Shown piece after piece: positions 17,154 through 28,989 of a stretch of 40,989 nt of DNA. A program made the translations under genes and the position numbers. The notes under the pieces are model-generated. The model was not told where the DNA came from. It saw only the letters and a list, made by a program, of their open reading frames with translations, and made no database searches. Every line of letters starts with the position of its first letter. The stretch's first letter is position 1. The DNA lies in NCBI GenBank assembly GCA_022592445.1, contig JABYQR010000384.1, positions 1 through 40,989 of the forward strand, given 5' to 3'. This DNA comes from Cytidiella melzeri (lineage: Eukaryota > Basidiomycota > Agaricomycetes > Polyporales > Irpicaceae).

Positions 17154-18588
17154 CTAGCAGCCCCGTGTGCAATGAATGCAGAGAAGAACGTACGTCTTCT
17201 CGGTATCCTCTAATGTTACAAAATCGACGACATGTCCTAGCCAGCTATCACCCCCGTATAATAGGTCGATTCGATCATGCAACTTTGTGAGCGCGGGCCT
17301 ACTCGCTTCCATGAACTGGACGAGGTCGTCACGCTCATCGAACTTGAAGCGCACCCGGTCAAGCCCTGGCAGGGAGCCGAGGAGATCTATTACCTGGTCC
17401 CAGGGATACATCCTGGCTTCTGTAGCCTTGTTACACCCAGACCGAGAAGGAGGACATACATCCACCAAAGTGACGCGTACTGGAGCAGTGCGGTCGCGCT
17501 TTTGAAATGTGTAGAGAGTACACCTCCATTGATTCGGACCGTTTGGAGAGATAGCGTTGCGTAATGCTCGTTGTCGGTATACACATAGGCTGCAGATCTC
17601 TCCTTCAGAAAAATTAGATCAATGCATTTGATTGGGTGGGCGACTCACTATATTTGAGCGGCCGAAAACGTGACCTTCCTCCAATAGTGATTTCAAAAAT
17701 CGGTGTGTCAATCAACTCGGCCGAGACAGGGCTTTGGTCAAGACTTTGGTGCATTATGCTCGAAAGCTTATAGATAACTCGCTGATCTGACAGATGGAGT
17801 GACGGTAGAGGCTCAATGAAGTAGGAGCGACTACATAGCATTTGTTCTTCGCAGGCTAGAGCTGTCCAAGCCAGCTCCACAGTATTTGAGCAGCCGCGGG
17901 CTTCGATAGAAAAGGAGCAAGGCAGGAGCTTGAGCGGACGGCCGGCGATGACACCATTTGCGACACGTATTCGGTTGTCCAGTGTAGAGTTCACAACGTG
18001 TAGGCGGAACTGGCGGGAAACTAAGCCGTAAAAGGCAAGGAGTGAGCGTTTGAAGTCGCCCAGTGTTCGAAAGTGACAATCCTGCAGCAAGAGGGTGTCA
18101 CATCGAAGAAGGTGGGATGGTGGAGTCCTGGGAAGATCAGCAAAAAGGCGATGAATGGTGAAAGGTCCTACTTCGAGATCAGCAGAGGAAGGACCAACGA
18201 TGCAGGCCTCGACACGAGTCTGTGTCGATGTTAACACCTCTACGCCGAGGGGCGGCTGTAATGAAAGGGTATGAAGCCAAGATCGCTCGTCTAGCCGCTG
18301 TACCAGTTGCGCGTATTGGATGTACTCCGAAATTGATGTAAGTCGTCGCGGCGTATTGACGACCAATTCAGATAAAGCATGCAAGTCGTCGATGCTATGG
18401 ACTTGAACGGCTTCGAATATCTTGGGACGACATGCGTGTGCCCAAAAGAGACAGGTCAGCGAGCAGGATGCAAGATGCCTGACCACGCCCCGTTTCTCTT
18501 GCGATCCAAATTCTTCGAGCATCGAGGGTCTCACATGGTGAAGGATGTATGGGAACAACTCGGGTGGGAGATCAGCTGCAATGGCCAT
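17154..18588 (-). CDS. F-box-like protein
   Basis: Two exons: 18588-17649 and about 17602-17154, joined over a 46-nt intron (donor GTGAGTCG at 17648). The lengths sum to 1,389 nt, a 462-residue protein. The N-terminus has an F-box-like helix set (LPPELFPYILHHVRP, then SCSLTCLFWAHACRPKIFEA at about residues 43-62). The rest has the loosely repeating hydrophobic pattern common in the very large F-box family of Agaricomycetes, but no clear LRR or WD repeats. A role as substrate adaptor of an SCF ubiquitin ligase is inferred from the F-box only. An AAG acceptor was chosen because it keeps the frame; GAG three bases on would also do so. The gene faces away from the BRPF gene across a 268-bp shared promoter. 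Confidence 0.75.
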
Positions 18589-18856
18589 CTGCAGTCTGTT
18601 TCACCGCGATAAAGGCGTCGGCTGACACAACTAGCAAAGCAGTTTTGGCAATGTCAGCTAGGATTTCAAGATTTCTGCGCGTGTGCTTACCAGAAATCAA
18701 GCCTACGGGTTGGGTGCCAAGTGTAATCGTGAGGTGAGAGTGTACTGTGACGGCCCGTGACGTCACGCGTCCAATGTGATCAGTGTGCGGGCGTCGATGA
18801 ATCCTTTTCTCATATCTCTCGCAAATATTCATGCAAGGTTGCTATACGGAAAGGCA
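18589..18856. promoter_or_regulatory. Divergent promoter with CRE, ACGCGT and CCAAT elements
   Basis: The 268 bp between two divergent start codons contain a tight cluster. TGACGTCA (a full CRE/ATF palindrome) lies at 18758-18765, ACGCGT (MCB-like) at 18765-18770, and CCAAT at 18771-18775. The cluster is 82 bp from the BRPF ATG and 170 bp from the F-box ATG. The words are consensus sites for ATF/CREB bZIP, MBF/SBF and HAP/NF-Y factors in fungi; occupancy is inferred. Confidence 0.6.
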
Positions 18857-21800
18857 ATGGCACGCGGTGGAACATCTCCAGCTCCAAGCACGCTGCCCAA
18901 GGTCAAGTTCACTAAAGTTGACGACGACGAGTTTTCGTCTCAGCCCGCAGGGGTCAGTGACACGCAGGCTCGCTCTTATGGATGTCAGTGTGTGTGTGGT
19001 TTTTATGATATACTGGGTACTCATCTTGGGAGTAGACAACGATGGCGCAAGCTTCAAGAGACCTGAGCACTATATTCGGTATATCGGTATGTTAGCATAC
19101 CATATACAACTAGCTGCCTTAACAGACAGCCGTCCTCCAGAACCTCTCGAAAGTGACCTTGCCCAGCAAGTGGAATACGACATGGACGAGCAGGGTACAA
19201 TTACTCCCCAACAGCAATTGACATGTGTCTGACGGCGTATTGTTAGATCGCGAGTGGCTAGAGTCGGTCAACGCAGATAGACGAAAGGAGCAGCTCGATA
19301 AAGTCTCGTACGAGGTGTTCGAGATTGTGATGGACAAGCTTGAGAAGGAATACTTTGACCTGGTGTGTCTTCAACGCCTCACCTCCTGTGCTCGCATACT
19401 TAGGTCCACACCTACAGTCAAAGACTATCCCAAAGACGGACTTAGCCATGCCGTCAGAAGACTCCACGTGTGCTATATGCGATGACTCTGAGGGTGAGAA
19501 CACAAACGCAATCGTATTCTGCGACGGCTGCAACCTCGCTGTACATCAAGGTCCGTCTTCACTCATTCCTGCCAGTTGCGCACACACGCACGTGACTAAT
19601 TCAGCGCGCACGCAGACTGTTACGGTGTGCCATACATCCCTGAAGGCCAGTGGCTCTGTCGCAAATGCACTGTTTCGCCCGAGAACCCTGTCGTAGGTAC
19701 CCGCTGGTCAACCGCGACTATACGTATGTCGGCTGAATGCTTTTCTGCACACAGTCGTGTATTCTATGCCCCAACGAAGGAGGAGCTTTTAAGCAGACCG
19801 TGCAGGGAGAATGGGTCCACCTGCTGTGTGCTATATGGGTGCCCGAGACTCGAGTCGCAAACGATGTGTTCATGGAACCTGTGACCGGTATCGATAGGAT
19901 TACGAAGCCGCGGTGGAGACTGGTGAGCTTCATAGCCACTTCAACGACGTCCTGATTTTGCTTAACTTGTCCTCGCTTCGTTAGAAATGCTCGTTGTGCG
20001 ATGTTCGCATGGGTGCGTGCATTCAGTGCAACAAAGCATCGTGCACACTTGCGTTTCATGCGACCTGTGCTCGCAAAGAGAAGCTCCTGATGCCGATGAA
20101 GGCAACGCAAGGCTCTGAAGCTCCTGTGCTAGCCTGTTACTGCGAGAAACATCTTCCGGTGCGTTCCAAGCAATCAAAATCGAGTTGACTCTTTCTGAAG
20201 CTGAGATTTTCGCAAAGCGAGATCAAATCGAAGCTCGAGCAGCTGCACTCGCATCCGAGACGGGCGATGGCATGGCGGATTCTGATAACCAAAAGACTTC
20301 CAAAACTGCCCGTGCGTACGCCAAGACATACAAACCTGGGCCGCCGCTCGTACCCAACATCATCGTCAACAGAATCACGCAATACATTGGCAAAGTGAAC
20401 ATCCGACAGAAGCGGGAGTTTGTCACTCTTGTGTGCAAGTACTGGAGCTTGAAGCGCGAGGCCCGCCGTGGTGCACCACTACTGAAGAGGCTGCATTTAG
20501 AGCCTTGGACTGCTTCGGCTGGCGGTAGAAACCACAGCGAGGAGGAAAAGGTCGTCAAGCTCCAGGTGTGTCTAGGTTTCCAGAATCTGACGCCTCTTGG
20601 AGACCTCACGCCTATGTGTTCTTTTGCTAGTTTCTGAAGCAACTGAAGGCAGATCTTGACAGAGTCCGCGAGCTGGCGAACCTATCCAAGAAACGGGAAG
20701 TACAGAAGATCCTGCAGGCTCGTGCGGTTCACGACGTGATCACCCGCACGCTGCTTTCTTTCCATGCGTCTACAAGAGCTGCATTTGGCAAGATAGTCAG
20801 GTAATTGTAAAAGCTCATTCCAGCGAACCCATGCTCAACGTGTCAAAGCCTTGACCGGCAGGGCTTCTTCAAGACTCCTGTGTCTCGAGCTGACGTTCCC
20901 GACTATTACGACGTCGTCGAACGGCCCATCTGTTGGAACGTGATTGAGAAGAAGCTATGTAACTACGAATACATGGATTTAGACGCTTTCAACGTGCGTG
21001 GGTCTTTTTGTGTCGTCCGTTGTAGATGGTGCTCATGGTGTCACAGGAAGACATACATCTTGTTCTGAGTAACGCGATGTTGTACAACCGACCTGATACT
21101 CAATATTTCAAAGCTGCTCAGAAGATCAAATCGCACGCAGACAAGATCCTGGCGGAACTCGAGCAAATCAAGGTGCCCCATCCTGAGGTGCAAGCCCTTT
21201 CGGCAGGTCGAGATGGCCGTGAAGCGAGCTTGTCACGTCCCCCTCTTGGTGACCTTGAGCCACCTCTTGCAGCACTTCAACCTCTTCTATCCCAAGCCAG
21301 CATCGCGGATGATCTGCCCGTCATTTTGGAAACCGACCCTGTCACTTCCCTGATGAACTTTGAGTTTGCCAAGCTAAAACCGCCACCGACGCCTCCACCA
21401 CCGAAGCCAAAACGAGATCGAAGAGCTGAACGCGAACGCGCCAGGCTCGAACGGATAGCTGCAGGCTTCGGACCTGGCGAGCGTGCTAGAACGCGTCGCT
21501 CCTTGGCCGACACTGACGGCAACTCTGCGTTGGTGGACTCCATGAACGATCACGAAGAGCACCATGAGGACCATACAGATCGTCATCGGAAGAAACCCAA
21601 GGTCGTCCTGCCCGGTCAAGCAGAGGTTCCTCCGGTTGTGGATGAAGTGAACAACCAAGAGATGTTCACAAAATTTAACGTCGGGTGGATATTGCCCGAA
21701 AGCTCGAGGCGCGGAGGACGTGCGCCTGTTGATCGACAGCCGCTTGAGCCGAAACGGAAAAAGCAGAAAACGGGTGAGGCGTGTTAATCTCTTGGCCATT

Positions 21801-23287
21801 TTGAGAGATTGGAGCTGAGCTGATCATGGGGTTTACTTTTTGTTCTTCTCTGGCTAGAACGCGAGCGGTCGCATTTGTCGACTGAGGGTACGGTGACTGC
21901 ACCTGAGGAGCTCGCTGGGCCGAGCGGCGGACTACATGGTGAACCAGCGGAGGTCGTTGAAGACGGGCTTACCGATGGCGGGCAGCCCATGGTTGTAAAC
22001 TATGGTAACGACCCGAGTGCGGAACCGCACGCATTTTCTCAAGAGGGGTACGGACAACAATTGTCGCTTCCTGCTGAACCGTCCGAAGCGAGAATCTTCA
22101 TGTCCCCCCTTTTGGAAGAGACCCCGCAGGATACACATGCAGGCAACCGACCTACTGCTGACGTTGATGTTGACCCGCGCATTGCTACCCAAGTTAATGG
22201 TCCTCAAGGGAATGAAGAAGCATCTGCAGACGTCATGCAAACCACTGTGATAGAAGTGCTCGATACCCCTGCGAGCCGACGAGAGAAGAACATGCGGAAG
22301 AAGGCACAAAGGCAGCGCTTAGTTTCGCTTGACGATGACAACAACCACAGGCAAGGAGAAGTGGCTGCTCTCATCGCCCAACATTATCCCCTTAGCGTAG
22401 AGATGATGGACGTCAACTCGGATCTGACGTCTCTCAGCTCGGATGACGAAGAGAAAGGCGAGCCCGATCCTGAGACTGAGCCTGGGGTGGAGAAAAAGGT
22501 CATGTCGAAGGCGAACACTGCAAGAGCGAGGATGCAGGAGCTGGGGAAGGTTGAGCTTGAGGACGACGAGTGGTTGCCGCCTGGGACGTTTGGTATGGTT
22601 GTTTTCTTTGTATACGTGCTTGGCGTTTGCTGTTCCTGACAGTGCTTTTCTGCTCCCTTTTGGGTACGCAGTGTGGGCCAAAATGAGTAAGTGGATTTGA
22701 GAGACGACAACTCGTTTGCCGACAAGTTTGATTTTGACAGAAACGTACCCATGGTGGCCTGCTGTGGTCCAGGATGCTTCGGTCGACGACGGCGACGACG
22801 CGCATCCATCACTCGACGTTAATCCAGAGGACATCGAGAGGGACAAGCTCCATCTTGTGAGGTTCTTTGATGGGAAAAACGGGGAGGAGGAGGATACTTG
22901 GTGAGAATAAGTGGTGTCTGTTCACTGATGCCCTTCTTGTTGCTCACTATTCCATAGGCAGTACGTCCCCCCGAAAAGTCTTAAGATGTTTGGCACGATC
23001 AAAGGTTTGTGATGTGGAGCTCGCCTACTCTCTACAGCTCACCTGTCGATCTATTCTGTCACTGTAGAGCTCGACAACGAGATGATCGCTACGAGGTCGA
23101 AGATACAGAAATGGAGGAACGGGCGGATACGGGCGGATACTCGAAAGTCATACGAGTGAGTGGCTCAACGGCGTTTGTGGTAATTTGGGATGTGACGCTG
23201 ATGGATTCTTCGTTAAGACGTGCGAGGGAGGCGTTGGAAGGGTCAGTGGAGGCATTGCAAGGTTTTGGAGAGCAGAGTGGTACTTGA
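18857..23287 (+). CDS. BRPF/Nto1-type chromatin reader (PHD, ePHD, bromodomain, PWWP)
   Basis: Eighteen exons were traced: 18857-18983, 19036-19086, 19126-19194, 19247-19362, 19418-19550, 19616-19692, 19755-19922, 19985-20158, 20206-20565, 20631-20800, 20849-20993, 21047-21773, 21858-22592, 22672-22686, 22741-22900, 22958-23004, 23068-23155 and 23218-23287. They sum to 3,432 nt, that is 1,143 residues. Domains in order: an EPL1-like segment ([19 protein letters not shown]); PHD finger ([20 protein letters not shown], about 140-190); zinc knuckle and extended PHD ([13 protein letters not shown] to CYCEKHLP, about 192-305); bromodomain ([12 protein letters not shown], then [17 protein letters not shown], about 495-600); long acidic linker; PWWP ([15 protein letters not shown], about 1016-1095). 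Such proteins are scaffold subunits of NuA3/MOZ-type H3 acetyltransferases; the double PHD reads the H3 tail and PWWP reads H3K36me. Intron 8 needs an unusual GAG acceptor. The gene looks intact. Confidence 0.93.
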
Positions 23288-23916
23288 GGATATGTGTTCA
23301 CTTGCGGAAAGACCGCGCTAGGGCTGTATGATGCATGTTGTATTTTATTTGTTTATGCTTTGCAGCAGGAAAGATGTATTGTGGATGATTGCTCGCGAGA
23401 AGAGTGAGCAATCCATGCCCTTTTGCTTTGAGTCAATGTGACAACAGCTTGGAGGTCATATTTATGGACAATGTACATTAGATACGCCTATAAATAAGAT
23501 CAGATAGTACATAATGTGTTCTTCTATCATCAGCATAGCCACACGCAATGCATTACTTGCACCTTTTTTGCATTGTGTTCCAGTAGTTTCTATGACTGAA
23601 TTGCAGAAGTCCCATGAGGCATCTTTTAACTCATCATTTATATACCAGACATAGCAAGGCTCAGTAAAAGCTCAGCCAGCTGTTACAATCCAAATTGAAT
23701 CACGTGATTGGGACCAAACTTCCAATTACTCTGGCCCTCTCCCAGTACCACTTCACACATCCTACATCACATGTCCCCGACAATCCTCCAAACTGTTTGT
23801 AACTTCATCATGTGGTTGTCCTTATCCAGCAATCCCTTGTACCATTGCTTTATCTGTATTCAACTTTCAATCTGATTCTGATACTTACACCTGAACACTC
23901 AACCATATCAGTTTGC
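23288..23916. other. Intergenic region between the BRPF gene and the Plavaka element
   Basis: No gene is seen. The stretch contains the plus-strand copy of a dispersed repeat (23490-23695) and otherwise AT-rich sequence. Confidence 0.6.
23490..23695 (+). repeat. Dispersed repeat, copy B
   Basis: Matches the reverse complement of 1335-1560 with scattered differences and small gaps, sharing GCAGAAGTCCCATGAGGC and CTAAAAGCTCAG-like words (here GTAAAAGCTCAGCCAGC). Confidence 0.7.
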
Positions 23917-23918
23917 TA

Positions 23919-23936
23919 CATCAGGAAATTCGGAAT
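23919..23936 (+). repeat. Plavaka element left terminal inverted repeat
   Basis: CATCAGGAAATTCGGAAT, preceded by TA. It pairs with the reverse complement of 31086-31103 with two mismatches. Confidence 0.7.
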
Positions 23937-24098
23937 CTGATAATTCGGGATAATTATGCTAAAAGAGCGCGAGTAGCACAAAAATTGTGTTATAACATGA
24001 ATATGGGTAAGTATCTGAGAGTTGCGAGCAATATGTAGGTGACATTGTCGGTAGCCAGAATTATTGAGGTAATATCAGCCAATAGGGAGTAAAATATG

Positions 24099-27000
24099 TT
24101 AATACATTGTCCAATACATGAACTTGTTACTGAAGGAATTAATATAGAAAGTCTGGCATAGGTCTAGAACATTAGAGCTCGTCCACTCAGAAGGAGCGGA
24201 TGGACCAAATTTTGGGAACAAATGAGCACTTTGACGAATGTCCTTCACCGCAACAATGCTACAAATCGGATCACCGCGGTCATCAACCAACGGCGAGATT
24301 TTGTATAAGAGATGGTCAGCTTCAGGTCGGGGTCGTAGTTTTGTGTACCATTCAACATACGCCAGGTGTGTTGGTACTGCGCTCTCGTGCGTGAACAAAA
24401 GTCGACGGGCCGCCGGAGGGAGCGAGAACACAAGCTGGACACGTCCAACATGGTAACCTGTCAGAGGAGTCAACATTGGAGGGGAAGTCAAGAGTTAAGT
24501 GGTTCATGACGCACCCTTTATCCCGGTAAGACCACCTGAACCGTTGTTCACGAGAGCCGTGTCAAACCGGCCAGGAATTAACTTCTTCTGCGAGTTCGTC
24601 CTGCTTGGCTGAGCGTGAATAGAGTTGACTGTCTTGAGCTTGCGGGTGCAGGGGTCTTCCTGGAGAAACTTGATACGATGCCACACTCTGACTTTGCGGA
24701 ATGGTAGGTGGATGTCCCAGACTGCGCGTTCGAGTTGGGTGCGAGTGATTTCAGGTTGATTTGTCAGCGCTATGAACTGTGCAAGCGCCGCCTTGAAGAA
24801 GCGCGCCCCATAATCTGCGACTACACCCTCGACAGTGACACCCATAACAGATGGACGCTTTGCCAGATGAAGTTGATGGTTGAGATCCAGTCCCGGGGGT
24901 GACCAGGACAACAACCTGGGTTTAGGTGGTATTCCGGATTGATTTAGCCTCCACTCCACAAATTGGGCATGACGGTGGACTTTCTCGCGCCGCTCTAGCC
25001 ACACGGTCATCTGTGCAAACTCGTCCTTGCGATTTGTGGATTGGTAAGCGTCCTTCGTGAAGTCGATGTGCAAACGCTCAGTATACTCAGTGTTGAAGTT
25101 ATCAGTAGTGCCGAAAAGCCGGATGGACTGGGAATAGTGGAGCGCGAAATGGAGCTTCGGGAGGTTGAAGTGCTCGCGGATGCCTAGGTCTACAAAAACT
25201 TGTTTGTCGGCGTGAAATCGTGCGAGCGCATCATCAAGGAGCACAAGTGTGTCGTCAGTGTGTACCGGGTATTGAGCCAAGTACAAGAAATCAAGAATTG
25301 CACGCACACAGCGGACAACAGGGGCTGGCGAGACGGTGGAGTCGAGAAGCGGCATATCGAGAACCAAACCAAGTAAGATCCGGCATATCTGATCGTGTTC
25401 GTGGCCGGTCACCTTTGAGAGCGAGCTAATCCCGTTTTCAAAGATTCGAATGTGGTGATTGGGAGGTATGCGACGGCATTGCGCATCGATCTCAGCTGCT
25501 CCGTACGCCTCGATCAGCCATGCGACGAGGTGTTTTACAATGCCTTGATAGAGTTGATGGAGTACATCGGGGGTTATCAAACAAAAAATGTGCGTGTATG
25601 GGAAATTCAACCAGAACGGGTCAATGACAGGTTTAACGCCAGCGGCCGCGCACGATTTGAGAAAGTCTTCTGGACAAGTATCAAAGGAATCGAGTATATT
25701 GAGGATAGTGGCGAGGTCTCGTAAGTCTGTTGCACAATTGGGTGCATAATCACCCAGCTTAGCGTGCACAATCTTGCAGCAGGCGCATTTTCCAGTATAC
25801 CCAAGGGCAACCAGAATCTGCTCGGGATAATCGCCCACAAAACATGCAAAGATTGGGTGAGCCCGGTGTTCCACGCTGCTGCCAGTGGCCATACTCAACC
25901 CCGAGATGCCGAACTTCTCAAGAGGTTGGAGGATCTTCTTCATGCACACGTGGTACAAGTTTGCAATCATTCGACGACGCGCTGCCTTGTTACTGACAAA
26001 CTCTAATTTTGTAGTAGGGAGATAGGCCAGCAGGACGTATGCGCGAGACGATGGCTTTCGACGAATTTCCTTAGGGATGTTTCCGATTGTCAGATACACC
26101 GGATACGCTGTTTTGTTACGGAACAAGGTAAGTTGCGTTTTGTCGGTCGAGATGATGATAGGGATGATTGTTGCGCCAGGTTTTTCGCGCTCGACCTCCT
26201 CCTGTACCATCATGACCATGAGAACTTCGGTGAGCCATTCGACTAATCCATCACATACCTGCGTTGCCCACCACCATCTGCCAGTATGCATGTCATGATA
26301 CATCCGGTGTGTCTTCTCTGGGTCCGTATAATGCTTTTCGGGGGCAAAAACGAGGTACAGTGTGAAATCGGGGTTGCCAAATATGGCTCTTACGCATGCT
26401 ATAACGTCTCTATAGAAGACTTCGCATATCTCGTTGCCAATCAAGACCTCGTGACAAACAAAGCGGGGGCGCCCTGGAAGTCTCTTGTCAATTTTCTCGT
26501 TCAACTCGTCAGACGTGCGAAACGATAGACCAAGACTTTCAGGAACCTGAGTGCGTACATTCAGCCCAGCAACTCAATTGAAACCAATGATACTCACTCC
26601 AGGGATCTGCAGTAGCTCTGTCAGTGCTGTTGAGCCAGGCCCACGAACCTTTGCCCATCGAGCAACTTCCCAGTCCATACGAGATCCAAACGGGTAGTAC
26701 GGGTTGTTTGCTGCAGGGATCCCACTTGCGTAGGCGTCATTCTGTGATTCTGATCGACCGACAGGTTTCCCCGCAGCTCCAGGGAACCCCACAATATAAG
26801 GTACATACTGCAACTGCCGCTCCGCGCCATCTTGTCGAAGTTGTGCTGCCTGCAGGTCTGCATCCTCCTCTGCTGAATTCTCCCTCGACGAATTCTCCGG
26901 AATCTGACGTGGTTGACAATGCGGCTCCAGCCTGATGTTTGCCTCCTCAACGTCTCACTCCTCATCCGTCTCTTCAAGATCTCCCTCATAACTCTTGTCA

Positions 27001-27362
27001 CTCTCCATGTCAATATCGTCGTCTTCAAGGAGATCATAATCACCAAGCGCATCTCCAGCAGGATCAATCCCTAGCACAAAGGCCTCGCCATCGATTTTCG
27101 CTTCGTCTTGCTCAACAGCTGGGCCGAAAAGGACTTCAGGCAATAAATCGCCGTTGTCCACATCCTCCCCCTCCTCGCTGGACAGCGCATCTGAATTATT
27201 GTCACTCCATTGCAAATCCGAGTGAAGGTCTTGGTCTGAGTCTGACGATTGTGGGTGGTTTGCCCAATAACGCTGGCAGAGCAGATCTTTGGTGAGTCTT
27301 TTATGATGCTTGAAGCCGCTTTTACTGAAGGGTAGTTGACACGCAGGGCATTGACGGGGCAT
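24099..27362 (-). CDS. Plavaka transposase
   Basis: Exons 27362-26598, 26546-24515 and 24457-24099 give 1,052 codons. The start at 27362 opens with a zinc-finger-like MPRQCPACQLPF...FKHH. An acidic Ser-rich stretch follows, then the conserved core: NPYYPFGSRMDWEVARW, RGPGSTALTELLQIPG, EVFYRDVIACVRAIFG, LVFAPEKHYTD, YHDMHTGRWWW, IIISTDKTQLTLFRNKTAYP and YLTIGNIPKEIRRKPS. Later blocks are TPDVLHQLYQGIVKHL and NTEYTERLHIDFTKDAY, with a C-terminal AYVEWYTKLRP. These match the Plavaka transposase family of fungal CACTA/TNP2-like elements. Intron borders fall where the conserved protein is continuous (TGIKG|YHVGRVQLVF). One oddity is an in-frame TGA at 26955-26957, removable only by a 27-nt intron (GTGAGA...CATCAG). 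So the copy is either just broken or spliced there. Confidence 0.88.
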
Positions 27363-27621
27363 TCTGTAGAGCGGAAGAGCGAGAACAGCGAGCACGCAAG
27401 TTGATTCGTTGCGGTCCCATGATCTCAGTTTTTCAAATTCAAGTCACTCCGCTGATCTGTCTAGTTTGAATGTTTTTTTTCAGGGTTCCAAAACGTTCGC
27501 ACTGCCCCCTGTCCACTCCAAGTCTATCAGCTCTTCATTGCGCGCATCCATCTCTCGCATTGCTCATCCTCACCTCAAATTGTTGAAACTCAACTCATCC
27601 AGCCCTTGAATATCGTCCAGC
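27363..27621. promoter_or_regulatory. Divergent promoter of the Plavaka element
   Basis: A 259-bp non-coding spacer between the start codons of the transposase and the DUF6532-like gene. It contains pyrimidine-rich tracts on the plus strand (for example TTTTTTTTCAGGG near 27473) but no clear TATA box. Confidence 0.5.
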
Positions 27622-28259
27622 ATGGCAAATCAAGCTCTGACCCCTGCGCAAAAGGCTCAAATCACACGGAACCGCAAAAGACTCGAAGAACTGGCCATTC
27701 TGGCTGATCTCGAGAAACAAGGAAAAGGTTTGCACTCCGATTTTCCACTGTAAACAATCCATCCTCATCACCCATACACCGCAACTACTTGAACAACCAA
27801 GACGTGTGCACTCGACAACGCTAGTATGTTCATGTGTTGCCGCGCTCCTTCAACCTTACTGACACCTCTTTCAGTCTGGCGGGGTGCCGCACCGACGGGA
27901 CATGCTCCCACCACAAAAAAGCACTCATACACTGTACGCGAGAGTGCACCTGACAGTATGTTTTCTCTCTGGTGATCGTGCTGATGACAATGACCAACAG
28001 GTATCTCTTTTACACAGCCAGTCGCCCTCGTGAGACTCTGGCTCCTAGTTCGCAACAGGTCAAGCGGCCTCGACGTATGCCACCTGCTATTGTGACCTCG
28101 GATGACTCTGACGACAACGCCACGCAACGGCCTCTGCAAGTCAAACGGCCCCGCGTGGTCAAGCCCCCAAGCCCTGAGGGTTTGTTCGATGATGACATAC
28201 ATGTCGAGTCTGCAGCGCGAGCGGGTGGCCACATCGAAGGCACCATCAATACTAATCCT

Positions 28260-28264
28260 GTCCA
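28260..28264. repeat. Target site duplication of solo LTR 1, GTCCA
   Basis: GTCCA directly before the LTR is repeated at 28990-28994. Confidence 0.9.
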
Positions 28265-28989
28265 TGTAACAGTTAAGGTTACACTCACCAGATAAGTGGT
28301 TAACTTGAGGGGGAGATAGAGATATAGAGAGTAAGAGGTGTGGTGAGCGAAGTACTGGAGAGTACAAGGTAGTCCTTTATCAACAGAGTGGATAAGACTG
28401 AGGGGATATGCCCTCAGGAGTGCCTCTATATATACATGAAGGGGAGGACCCCAGGTACTACCATAAGACCCCTAATACCTACATGAGTAAGCAAAGTAAT
28501 CTACCTTACTAAGCATGCCCTATGCCCTAGTGGTGCCACTTCAATAATCAACCAATAGCAATTGTCCCCATGACCTGACCCCATGACCCAGCTCCAAGGC
28601 TAGACTTGTTCTAGCTTGTTCTAAGACAAGGCTAGACTTTTCCAGAAGGTTCTAGGAACTATGACATCATCTAATGGAATGTTCTATACTATGACATCAT
28701 AGTTCCAGCATGTTCCACAATGTTCCAGAGAGTTCTATCATGTGATACACAGATAAGGAAAGGAGCGCATCAGCGCATCAGAGACAGGAGGCGCATCAGC
28801 GCATCAATTGATAGGCACTGAGAATAAGCGCCGGAATAGGCGCCTGATAAGCGCCAGATAAGCGCTGGATAAGCGCCTAAATAGACGCCGGATAAGCGCT
28901 GGATAAGCGCTTGACAAGCGCTTAAATATTCCCAATAATACCGTTGCCTGGTAAGGCAAGTCTTGTAGAAACATTGAAACTCTGTGACA
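28265..28989 (+). repeat. Solo LTR 1 (725 bp)
   Basis: Begins TGTAACAG and ends CTGTGACA, with a 5-bp target duplication. It is almost identical to the reverse complement of 33423-34147, and both are 725 bp. It contains a tandem array with the core GATAAGCGC (about 28847-28920) and GCGCATCA repeats (28767-28805). No internal retroelement sequence adjoins either copy, so these are solo LTRs left by LTR-LTR recombination. Which strand is sense is not certain. Confidence 0.9.

Noticed and set aside
19996..20191. Stop codon in the BRPF frame taken as the gene end
   Set aside because: The next exon continues the family sequence through the bromodomain and PWWP, and the total exon length is a multiple of three with the short intron removed.
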